A stretch of 64,000 nt of DNA from Cerina litoralis (GTDB taxonomy: Bacteria > Bacteroidota > Bacteroidia > Flavobacteriales > Flavobacteriaceae): assembly GCA_022008415.1 (NCBI GenBank), contig JAIRBC010000010.1:1-64000 (forward strand). Reading direction: 5' to 3'. The notes beneath the pieces were generated by a model. It ran no database searches. It was not told the origin of the DNA and saw only the letters and a program-made list of their open reading frames with translations. Positions 8,675-15,628 of the stretch are shown here, in pieces. Position numbers and translations under genes: made by a program. Each line of letters opens with the position of its first letter. Position 1 is the stretch's first letter.

Positions 8675-9139
8675 TTATTTCCAAAATTCGTCTTCGGTAT
8701 TATCCAGAAATTTTTCATCGTCGTGCATTTCTGCAACTTTCTGCAATTGGGGTTCGGTGGCGGCCTGTTGTATTTCGTTGAACAATACCCGCTCCTCATA
8801 ACGAATATGACGCTCTAATTCCTCTTCTATTAGACTTAAGGATTTTGAAATTTCATCTGTTTGATTGAAAAGCCGTGTCAAGCGACGGTGTTCGGAAATG
8901 GCTCTTTTTACGCTTTCGTTTTGGAGGCCCAAAATGGGGAACATATACTTCTCCTCCATTTTGAAATGGGGCATTATGTGATTTACAAAAAACCAATCAG
9001 CATACTTTTTAATACGTTCCGGTGCAACCCCCTTGGAAAAACCGGTTCTAATTTTCCACGACAACAGTAAACTATGGTGGTGATCCCTGCTAAGGGGCTG
9101 AATGGCCTTGTGTCTTTTAATAGGTTTTTGTGTATTCAT
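8675..9139 (-). CDS. hemerythrin HHE domain protein
   Basis: A 154-aa soluble four-helix protein. Candidate di-iron ligands are the DHHH cluster at 19-22, H54-x3-E58, H83 and H110-x3-E114, the HHE pattern of hemerythrin-like proteins. Relatives sense or bind O2 and NO, or act in repair of iron-sulfur centres (RIC/YtfE). It is the last gene of the ten-gene minus-strand operon that begins with the Rrf2 regulator, 44 bp behind the tryptophan dioxygenase gene. Its place beside globin and NO-linked genes supports a role in NO or O2 handling. It is convergent with the GH30 gene, 15 bp away. Confidence 0.88.
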   Translation of the reverse strand: MNTQKPIKRHKAIQPLSRDHHHSLLLSWKIRTGFSKGVAPERIKKYADWFFVNHIMPHFKMEEKYMFPILGLQNESVKRAISEHRRLTRLFNQTDEISKSLSLIEEELERHIRYEERVLFNEIQQAATEPQLQKVAEMHDDEKFLDNTEDEFWK

Positions 9140-9183
9140 GCTTCCTTGTTAAGAGTTTATTCCGGGTTTCCCAAATATTGAAC

Positions 9184-10086
9184 CTAGCCCTTTCCCCATG
9201 CTTCCTTTTCTTCCGAGGTCCATAAAGCTGGGAAAAATTTGCGTTGTTGAAATTTGGGATGCAAATATTTTTTCCATTCCGAACCTCCTGTCGCAGCTTG
9301 GTTCTCCCCTTTGCGATCCAGATAATGCTGGGCCGTCCGCAGATGTACCAGGGGCCATTCTACATTGTACAGATCGTCAAACTCCCGCAACTTTTCTTTT
9401 AGTGCTTTGGAAGGGTTTTTTATAGCCATCACTTTGTCTTCCAATGTATTACCTTCCGTTTTTTTGGCCAAAGCGATAAAACTGTCCAGATACTTATCCA
9501 CAAACTGTTGCATTGTAAGGGTTGTTTTACCCGTTTTTCGGTTTAGTCCGGCATCCATCCAATATACTTGATCAAAATAATCCTCAATGACAGGGTTTGG
9601 AGGAAGTCTTTCTTTCCCTTCTTCCTTGATAAGATTTTCCATACGGGTACAAAGGATCTCAATGTACCGGAATTGGGCGCTCTGAAAGCCACTCGCCGGA
9701 GCCAGGGTAGTCCGGAAGGTGTTGTAGTCGTCATAATCCATCCCATCCTTCATAATATCAAAGGAGGTGATGAGCATAGTGGTATAGCGATTTAACCTAC
9801 TTATTTTCACAATCAAAAAGTCCTCCGTAACCTCTTGTCTTTCTACGATCTGATCCAATTCGTGCCTCATCATTTTCAGGAGTAGTTCGGTAACCTGATG
9901 GTACATGATGAAAATGGTCTCATCCTTAAAGTTGGTTCGGGGCTTTTGTAGCGTCAACAAGGTATCTACCCCAATATAGTCCCAATAGGTAATAGGTTTG
10001 GCATTTAACAGCCCTTTTAGGTAGATCTCCGGATTCTCTCCCAGTTCCCTGTACTTTTCTTCAATCCTTTTATTTAGGTCGGACAT
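9184..10086 (-). CDS. tryptophan 2,3-dioxygenase family haem protein
   Basis: A 300-aa haem dioxygenase. The family block FRTTLAPASGFQSAQFR is at 124-140, a distal-type His is H63 in MYHQVTELLL, and the axial haem ligand is probably H248 in the PLVHLRTAQHYL segment. TDO oxidises L-tryptophan to N-formylkynurenine in the cytosol, the first step of kynurenine and NAD synthesis. No other kynurenine gene is nearby. The gene instead sits 3 bp behind a membrane-protein gene inside the Rrf2-led operon with a globin and a hemerythrin, so use as an NO- or O2-responsive haem enzyme deserves consideration. The family call is firm; the physiological reaction here is inferred. Confidence 0.9.
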   Translation of the reverse strand: MSDLNKRIEEKYRELGENPEIYLKGLLNAKPITYWDYIGVDTLLTLQKPRTNFKDETIFIMYHQVTELLLKMMRHELDQIVERQEVTEDFLIVKISRLNRYTTMLITSFDIMKDGMDYDDYNTFRTTLAPASGFQSAQFRYIEILCTRMENLIKEEGKERLPPNPVIEDYFDQVYWMDAGLNRKTGKTTLTMQQFVDKYLDSFIALAKKTEGNTLEDKVMAIKNPSKALKEKLREFDDLYNVEWPLVHLRTAQHYLDRKGENQAATGGSEWKKYLHPKFQQRKFFPALWTSEEKEAWGKG

Positions 10087-10089
10087 GTA

Positions 10090-10560
10090 TTAGCTTTTTA
10101 ATAATTTAACGCCAAAGATAAGAAGACAAACTATTTTAACGATTTCCATTCCCACATAATAAAAATGTAGGTAGGAAGCGGGCATACCTACACCCTCGGT
10201 CTTTATATAAACGCCTGCACGGGCGTCCAAAATGGGTAATAGCCATATCGTCTGTAGGGCCAAAAAGATCAGAGGAATAAAATACCACGTATTTTTAGAC
10301 GTAAAAATACCGCTTTTGGACATGGTAAGATCCACAAGCACCAAAATTGCCAATACCCACTCCACTATGTTGAGCGCTCCAAATACCAACCTACCGATGC
10401 CCAGTCCCAATGACATGGTAATCCCCGGGGCTCGAAATTTTATCCAAGCCTCCATAAAACTGATGGCCCCCACAAAACCGATCCAAAGGAAAACTGAGGC
10501 CAATGCCAACGGGTATTTTACGGTTGTTTTCAAACGCACCTTTTTTAAGTTAAAAATCAT
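10090..10560 (-). CDS. four-helix membrane protein of the Rrf2 operon
   Basis: A 156-aa protein with four hydrophobic segments, roughly 17-37, 55-77, 90-110 and 130-152. I do not recognise a named family; the small four-helix layout resembles DUF4149/TMEM205-like proteins, but no diagnostic motif can be cited. It lies 4 bp behind the second globin and 3 bp ahead of the dioxygenase gene, so it is co-transcribed with them. A membrane part of the same stress or respiratory response is all that can be said. Confidence 0.7.
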   Translation of the reverse strand: MIFNLKKVRLKTTVKYPLALASVFLWIGFVGAISFMEAWIKFRAPGITMSLGLGIGRLVFGALNIVEWVLAILVLVDLTMSKSGIFTSKNTWYFIPLIFLALQTIWLLPILDARAGVYIKTEGVGMPASYLHFYYVGMEIVKIVCLLIFGVKLLKS

Positions 10561-10564
10561 ATTG

Positions 10565-10954
10565 TCATATCAAAGGTTTAGCCTGGATTTCCCGGTAATA
10601 TTCTATTTTATACAGGAACATTTCGGCCATTTTCGAAGATCTCCAACGGGCCTCTTCGGCTACTTCCCCTTTAAAATGCTCCTCTAAAGTGTCGTGAAAT
10701 AGTTGTATCCATCGTTCAAAGTGCTGCTTTTGAACAGGCAATTGGGCGTGTGGGGTAAATGGGGCGCCGTAATAGGTATGGTCGGCCAATAAAACCGTTT
10801 GCCAAAAGCGGTACATCTTTTCTAAATGCTCTGGCCATCGGTCCTGGATAATTGTGTTGAATATGGGTGACAACAAATCGTCTTGCCGAACCTTTCCGTA
10901 AAAGTCATCTACGAGCAATTTTATGTCCTCAAGGGTTTCAATATTTTTTTGCAT
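10565..10954 (-). CDS. group III truncated hemoglobin, second copy
   Basis: A 129-aa globin, paralogous to the one beside nirK. B10 Tyr is Y19, the likely proximal His is H69 in the GAPFTPH segment, and HFERWIQLF follows. The start is set at the ATG at 10954; a longer frame upstream overlaps the end of the preceding gene and has no globin similarity. It begins 5 bp after that gene's stop, which indicates translational coupling. Together with hemerythrin and the Rrf2 regulator it points to NO or microaerobic function for this operon. Confidence 0.9.
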   Translation of the reverse strand: MQKNIETLEDIKLLVDDFYGKVRQDDLLSPIFNTIIQDRWPEHLEKMYRFWQTVLLADHTYYGAPFTPHAQLPVQKQHFERWIQLFHDTLEEHFKGEVAEEARWRSSKMAEMFLYKIEYYREIQAKPLI

Positions 10955-10959
10955 GATGT

Positions 10960-11382
10960 TTAAAAAAAAGATTTGTATAAATCGGGGTTCCAGTACATAA
11001 TGCCATAAAATATGCCAAATGCGATAAATGAGATTACAAACGCCCAAACCCAAGCGGGGATGCCCTTGGGGGTCTCCGACCCTCGCACTATAAATTCATT
11101 GTCCGTTTCACTACCATATGCGTTTACGGTAATAGGGATCCGATTGTCCACAACCTCATTTGCACTTAATCCCACAACCGAAATCTGAGGCCCGTTTCGC
11201 ACCTCGAATGGTACCACCTTCATCCCTTCCCTTCCCTTGGAGGACCTCGCTACGATACGTAAACTGTGTTTTCCGTCAGGAATTTTGGTGGTATCCAGTT
11301 CAAATTTTACCGGAGGCTCAAACTCCGCAAAAGGCACGGTTTCTTCGTCCAGGAATATTTTAACGATTCTTGTGTCTTCCAT
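10960..11382 (-). CDS. small Ig-like protein with C-terminal membrane anchor
   Basis: A 140-aa protein without an N-terminal signal. Residues about 5-65 look like a beta-sandwich of the Ig-like type (DGKHSLRIVARSSKG), followed by a second strand-rich stretch and one transmembrane helix at about 110-131, with a short charged tail. I do not recognise a named family. It sits between the CDLC protein and the second globin, 11 and 5 bp away, behind the cbb3-type oxidase genes. An accessory or assembly subunit of that oxidase, in the way CcoH or CcoQ act elsewhere, is plausible but unproven. Confidence 0.75.
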   Translation of the reverse strand: MEDTRIVKIFLDEETVPFAEFEPPVKFELDTTKIPDGKHSLRIVARSSKGREGMKVVPFEVRNGPQISVVGLSANEVVDNRIPITVNAYGSETDNEFIVRGSETPKGIPAWVWAFVISFIAFGIFYGIMYWNPDLYKSFF

Positions 11383-11393
11383 AGCGCTGATTC

Positions 11394-11660
11394 TTACTCG
11401 TTGTTAACCACGATATTTTTAATTTGCCTGTGTTTGGCATCATTGGGTTTTACAAGGTATTTAATGAAAAGGAACAATGTAACCAGCACAATGGCAACTC
11501 CTACCCAGCTAATAATATAATCCATTGGACCCGTAGGTCCGGCTCCGTGGGTAATGTTCTCCAGTCCTTTGGGCTGGTTCTTTTTGCACAGGTCACAGGC
11601 CCAAATGGCAGGTACGCAGATAAAAAAGAACAATAACGATGTTATGTGGTGCTTTTTCAT
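11394..11660 (-). CDS. small exported CxxC protein with one membrane helix
   Basis: An 88-aa protein with a signal peptide (about 1-21), a CDLC motif immediately after it (C22 and C25) and a transmembrane helix at about 47-67. No family name is known to me. The ATG overlaps the stop of the preceding 77-aa gene (TAATG), so translation is coupled. The paired cysteines on the periplasmic side could bind metal or act in thiol exchange for the neighbouring oxidase or cytochrome (inference). Confidence 0.75.
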   Translation of the reverse strand: MKKHHITSLLFFFICVPAIWACDLCKKNQPKGLENITHGAGPTGPMDYIISWVGVAIVLVTLFLFIKYLVKPNDAKHRQIKNIVVNNE

Positions 11661-11893
11661 TATTTCCAGTAGTTGTTTGCAGCTGCAATGGTTTGAAATT
11701 CGGTCGCGATGACTTGTGCCGATGCGATGAGCTGCTGTGTATCCTCGGCATAATCCGGCCGCAATTTCTTTCTAATATCCGAATCTGCCTGAATGGCCGC
11801 CACGGATTTGCGTGCCAGCATGATGGCCAATTGCCTGCCTTGCATAGGGGTCTCGGTAATCAAGCTCGGTAAATAGTTTTCCTTTGTTTCCAT
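11660..11893 (-). CDS. small soluble protein of the oxidase operon
   Basis: A 77-aa, mostly helical protein with no signal or membrane segment and no recognised motif. It starts 94 bp after the cytochrome gene and overlaps the next start by one base. Its position between oxidase subunit genes and small membrane proteins suggests an accessory role. The function is unknown. Confidence 0.65.
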   Translation of the reverse strand: METKENYLPSLITETPMQGRQLAIMLARKSVAAIQADSDIRKKLRPDYAEDTQQLIASAQVIATEFQTIAAANNYWK

Positions 11894-11987
11894 ATGGTTC
11901 TATTTCAATTAAATTGTAAGGTATCGATTTCGTTCGGCCTGAATTCAAAATTTAAGGTCCTTTCCAACCTCTAATATATCATATCTA

Positions 11988-13016
11988 TCACTGTGCCGCT
12001 TCCCGGGCTACAAACTCTCTTACCTTTTTAACTTCTTCCGCTGTAACCGCCGGGGCATCGTTGCCCCAACTAGAACGCTCATGGGTTAGAATGGCGGCGA
12101 TTTCCTCATCGGACAGTTGGTCTCCAAATGGAGGCATCGGGCCGTAATTTGGCAGGGAGTTGTATCCTTGAAGAACAATCTCTATCATCAACTTGGGATC
12201 TTTATCGTTTGCGATATCGCTTCCTGCCAATGGAGGAAACGCACCCGGGAGTCCTTGACCGTTCTGTTGGTGGCAGGCGGCACAGGTCTGGGAAAACAGC
12301 TTGGCCCCGTCGAGGGCGGGTGCCGTGGAACCCGATTTGGACCCTGCCTCCGCCGTTGCTCCCTGGGCGGCCTCTTTAATCGAGGGGATAAATTTTGGGG
12401 TCTGTGGCCCGGGTAATTCCGTTTGTTTCAATGATTGTAAATAGGCGACCAAATTAAGGACCTCGGGCTTGGCTACAATTTTTAAATGCGGCTTGTCAAA
12501 AAATTCCTTGGGAACAGGGACCACAACATCATTGTCCGTAACCATGGACGAGTCTACTTCCTCGAACATCCAAGGGTATGCCGGCATCACCGATTCCTTG
12601 ACAACGGTCCTGGGGTTGTACATGTGCAAAAGATGCCACTGTTGGGCCGCTTGTCGGTTCCCCACATTGGTCAGGTCTGGTCCGGTACGTTCACTACCTA
12701 GCAAAGAAGGGGACTGCCGCCAAAGATCCATCCGTTGTTTACTGTAATAATAATCGGATGGGATGGAAGGCCGCTTGCCCCACATATTGTCCATTTCTAT
12801 ATTCCTTACCTGTTGCGTATGGCACGCTGCGCAACCATTGGCAATATAAGTATTTAAACCGTCACGCTGATTCTGTGTCAATTTTGGTTCATCCGGAAGA
12901 GGCTGTACATCTTCCAATTGATAGGCGGGTATAATCGCTACTATGGTGCTAAGGCCTGCAAAACCAATAAAGGACAACAGAACCAGATTCTTGAGATTTT
13001 TATGGAGATCTAACAT
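11988..13016 (-). CDS. CcoO-like monohaem cytochrome fused to class I cytochrome c
   Basis: A 342-aa membrane-anchored protein. The N-terminal helix (about 10-30) is followed by a CcoO/FixO-type domain with GCAACHTQQVR (C62, C65, H66) and a likely Met ligand M144 in VMPAYPW. After a linker rich in Ala, Ser and Gly (about 212-235) comes a second haem domain with CAACH at 245-249 and Met at 294. The order mimics CcoO plus one haem of CcoP in one chain. It lies 10 bp behind the subunit I gene and must pass electrons to it. No separate ccoP is present. Confidence 0.9.
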   Translation of the reverse strand: MLDLHKNLKNLVLLSFIGFAGLSTIVAIIPAYQLEDVQPLPDEPKLTQNQRDGLNTYIANGCAACHTQQVRNIEMDNMWGKRPSIPSDYYYSKQRMDLWRQSPSLLGSERTGPDLTNVGNRQAAQQWHLLHMYNPRTVVKESVMPAYPWMFEEVDSSMVTDNDVVVPVPKEFFDKPHLKIVAKPEVLNLVAYLQSLKQTELPGPQTPKFIPSIKEAAQGATAEAGSKSGSTAPALDGAKLFSQTCAACHQQNGQGLPGAFPPLAGSDIANDKDPKLMIEIVLQGYNSLPNYGPMPPFGDQLSDEEIAAILTHERSSWGNDAPAVTAEEVKKVREFVAREAAQ

Positions 13017-13026
13017 CGCAATTCGT

Positions 13027-14835
13027 TTAGGCAGTTATTTTAGTAACAGAAATAGGGTGGGCATCCGTGACGGGCTTCGATTTTCTTGCCATTGAATACA
13101 GGTTATACGCAAATATGAGGTGAGATAGAAACATCAAAGAACCTCCTACTGCCCTCCATGCCCAATACGGTTTCATAAGAATTACGGACTCTATAAAGGG
13201 ATGGCCGTCTAACCAGCTCAATCCTTTAAGAGTTCCTCCAACCATCAAGGACATCATGTAGGCAAAAAGTCCGATAAAAGCCAACCAAAAATGGGCGCCT
13301 ACCCACACTTGCTTGGGTTCCCGACCAGTCAATTTAGGCACTATAGAATAAATACAGGCCCATAGGATAAAACAGATGATGCCGTACATGGTCATGTGCG
13401 AATGGGCCACGTTGAAATCTGTAAAGTGCCAAACGTAATTAGTGAACCGAAATGCCTGCACACTACCTTGGCTAGATCCCACAAAATAAAAGATGACCCC
13501 TACCAAGAAGAAAGGCAGCACGTAACTCTTGGAGATATGGCTCCAACTCCCCCTCATGGTCATCAGAAAATTGGTAGTTCCGGCTATTACGGGGATAAAC
13601 ATACCCACACTAAAGATTATGGCAACGGTCTGCAACCACCATGGAAGGGGGCTAAATATAAAATGGTGCGTGCCGATCATCGTATAGAACAACATTTGCG
13701 TCCAAAAAGCAAGTACTCCCAACGAATAGGAATATATTGGCTTGTTCAAGGAAGAAGGAAGGTAGTAATAGATTAGCCCTAGGGTAAAAGTCATAAACCA
13801 CATTCCCACCCCTTGGTGCATATAATATCCCTGGATGACCGTTTCCCCAAGACCGCTCTGATAAGTGGGCCAGTAGGCGATAACCGTCAGCACGGTAGTC
13901 CAGATCAAGGCTGCCAGGAGATACCAGTTGGAAACGTAAATCTCGGGTACTTTTCTTCGTGCGACCGTTTTATAAAAGTTGATAAAGGTGATTACGAGTG
14001 CGGCGGCAAACAAGATCATCACGGGCCATATATATTCCCTATACTCTCCCCCACCGTTGTTGATCCCCGCCATTAGGCACCAATTGCCCAAAAATACCGA
14101 GAGATTGATAAGAATTAAGCCGTACCAGGCCAGTTTGTAACTGTGGATCTTGGTATTGGAGGTCCTTGCAATGACAAAATAGGCCAGACCGATCATGGCC
14201 AGTGAGGCCCATCCCCAAAATACTGTATTGGTATGTACCGGCCGCAACCTGCCAAAAGAAAGCCATGATACATGGTCCATGTCGGGCCACATAAATTTCA
14301 TGCCCAAATATTCTCCTACCGTAGTGCCAAAGACCAACCAAAAAGTGGCTGTCCCCAAGTAATATAAGACTATCTTTTTTAGAGGCTCGGGTACATGCAA
14401 TTGTGGAGTAGCCCTCTTTTTCTCATCGAACATGGGGTTCTGCGGGTCTCCCTCAACCTTTCCCACCAAGCCCTTTTTGTCCAAAGCCAAGTGATTACCT
14501 CCCAGTTCTTCACCGCTCAACTTATATTTAAGCGCTTTTTTTCGTTGTTCCAAAAGTGAGTCAATACCAGACTCCTCCAGATCTATAAGTTCCTTCCGAA
14601 GCTCCTCATTCTTTCTTAAGACCTGTCGGTCTTTGTACTTCTCGATATAAGAATTTAGTTTGACCAACATGATTATAACCGCCACAAAGAATACGATCAA
14701 GATCAACACTATGGTACCAATAATACCCGGGCTTGTAAGCCAATTTTCCGTACTTACGGTTTCATTGCCCTGGGCCGTTGCATATTCGGACAGCAGGATA
14801 AAAGCCGTTAGCAACGTATAATTTCCTTTTCTCAT
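13027..14835 (-). CDS. cbb3-type cytochrome oxidase subunit I-like protein
   Basis: A 602-aa haem-copper oxidase core. The first 130 residues are unusual: a signal peptide, one more membrane helix (about 36-58) and a charged, coiled-coil-like stretch (60-105). The catalytic core starts near 155. Predicted ligands are H201 (low-spin haem), H340, H390 and H391 (CuB), H478 and H480 (haems). Y384 sits six residues before H390, the place of the cross-linked Tyr of CcoN. Spacings H340-Y384 (44), H340-H390 (50) and H391-H478 (87) equal those I recall for Pseudomonas stutzeri CcoN. It should reduce O2, and possibly NO as some cbb3 enzymes do. Its gene directly follows an Rrf2 regulator. Confidence 0.92.
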   Translation of the reverse strand: MRKGNYTLLTAFILLSEYATAQGNETVSTENWLTSPGIIGTIVLILIVFFVAVIIMLVKLNSYIEKYKDRQVLRKNEELRKELIDLEESGIDSLLEQRKKALKYKLSGEELGGNHLALDKKGLVGKVEGDPQNPMFDEKKRATPQLHVPEPLKKIVLYYLGTATFWLVFGTTVGEYLGMKFMWPDMDHVSWLSFGRLRPVHTNTVFWGWASLAMIGLAYFVIARTSNTKIHSYKLAWYGLILINLSVFLGNWCLMAGINNGGGEYREYIWPVMILFAAALVITFINFYKTVARRKVPEIYVSNWYLLAALIWTTVLTVIAYWPTYQSGLGETVIQGYYMHQGVGMWFMTFTLGLIYYYLPSSLNKPIYSYSLGVLAFWTQMLFYTMIGTHHFIFSPLPWWLQTVAIIFSVGMFIPVIAGTTNFLMTMRGSWSHISKSYVLPFFLVGVIFYFVGSSQGSVQAFRFTNYVWHFTDFNVAHSHMTMYGIICFILWACIYSIVPKLTGREPKQVWVGAHFWLAFIGLFAYMMSLMVGGTLKGLSWLDGHPFIESVILMKPYWAWRAVGGSLMFLSHLIFAYNLYSMARKSKPVTDAHPISVTKITA

Positions 14836-14865
14836 ATGTATAAATAGGGGTTTAGATTTTCGGGT

Positions 14866-15300
14866 TCATCGTTTTAAATAGGTGAGTCCCACTTCTAGAC
14901 CAGTGGCCAATTCAAACAATGTGGTGCTTTGCAGCATGGCCTTCAATTCGTCCCGTATGGAAGCAAACTTATCGTGCATCGGACAGGGCTGGTCCGCATT
15001 GCACTCCTCTAATCCAAGTCCACAACCATTGTATATGCTGTCACCGTCCAACGCATAAACTATTTGGCTAAGTTTAATTTTATCTATATTGTGAGGCTCA
15101 ATCTGGAATCCTCCCGAAGGTCCTTTGGTAGAATCCACGATTTTACTTTTCGCCAATTGCTGTAAAATCTTGGCCGTAAAAGCCTCTGGAGAGTTTATCT
15201 CCCTTGCGATGTCCTTTAAACTTGTACGACGCCCCTGCAGCGATTGCAATGCGATGTATATCGCAGCTTTAATTCCGTATTCGCACGCTTTGGAAAACAT
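14866..15300 (-). CDS. Rrf2 family Fe-S regulator (NsrR/IscR-like)
   Basis: A 144-aa winged-helix repressor. The N-terminal MFSKACEYGIKAAIYIA and the recognition-helix region (PEAFTAKILQQLAKSKIV) are typical of Rrf2 proteins. Three cysteines, C-x7-C-x5-C within about 92-107, can hold an iron-sulfur cluster, as in NsrR and IscR that sense NO or cluster status. The gene is first in a ten-gene minus-strand operon (15300 down to 8675) with gaps mostly below 50 bp. A palindrome overlapping the promoter lies 44 bp upstream, so it very likely controls itself and the operon. NO is the favoured signal by context. Confidence 0.9.
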   Translation of the reverse strand: MFSKACEYGIKAAIYIALQSLQGRRTSLKDIAREINSPEAFTAKILQQLAKSKIVDSTKGPSGGFQIEPHNIDKIKLSQIVYALDGDSIYNGCGLGLEECNADQPCPMHDKFASIRDELKAMLQSTTLFELATGLEVGLTYLKR

Positions 15301-15343
15301 AGTTCGGTATATTGGTTTAGGACAAAAATAGAGTAAATTTTAA

Positions 15344-15363
15344 TTCGGACAAAATTATCCGAA
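15344..15363 (-). promoter_or_regulatory. putative Rrf2 operator overlapping promoter -7 element
   Basis: TTCGGA (15344-15349) and TCCGAA (15358-15363) form a perfect 6-bp inverted repeat with an 8-bp spacer. Read on the minus strand the spacer is TAATTTTG, an exact TAnnTTTG promoter element. A bound dimer would therefore cover the promoter of the Rrf2 gene and repress it. A TTG about 25 bp further upstream could serve as a -33 element, although the spacing is slightly long. Confidence 0.6.
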
Positions 15364-15628
15364 ATAAATGTTCTAACTCACACAATCCCCGGGGCGCTCA
15401 AATTCCATAGCGCGGTAAACACGAAGGATCCGCAAGGGTGCCGCAATGACAAGGTTTTTCATCCATTCCGCTTTATTCGCCAACCACCCCCCGTTTTAAA
15501 TTTGGAATCCGACCCTAGTCAATCGAATTATAACTGGTCCAAAACTATTATAATAGTTAGTCCGTAGAAGCCGTATGTAATAAAAGTGAAAATTCCCTTA
15601 ACTTTACCCGTAGGATAAAAAGCGATGC
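15364..15628. other. intergenic region between divergent rrf2-like and exonuclease genes
   Basis: Besides the operator/promoter at its left border the 265 bp contain no open frame of note, no clear hairpin terminator and no recognised RNA. The plus-strand gene at 15629 needs a promoter in the right half; no convincing TAnnTTTG element was found. Confidence 0.5.

Noticed and set aside
10955..11053. N-terminal extension of the second globin by 33 residues
   Set aside because: It overlaps the preceding gene and shows no globin similarity; the ATG at 10954 lies directly before the conserved part.
13027..14835. Reading the haem-copper subunit I as a nitric oxide reductase (NorB)
   Set aside because: The cross-link Tyr (Y384) and CcoN-like ligand spacing are present and the NorB Glu/GTGHH features are not; NO reduction remains only a possible side activity.
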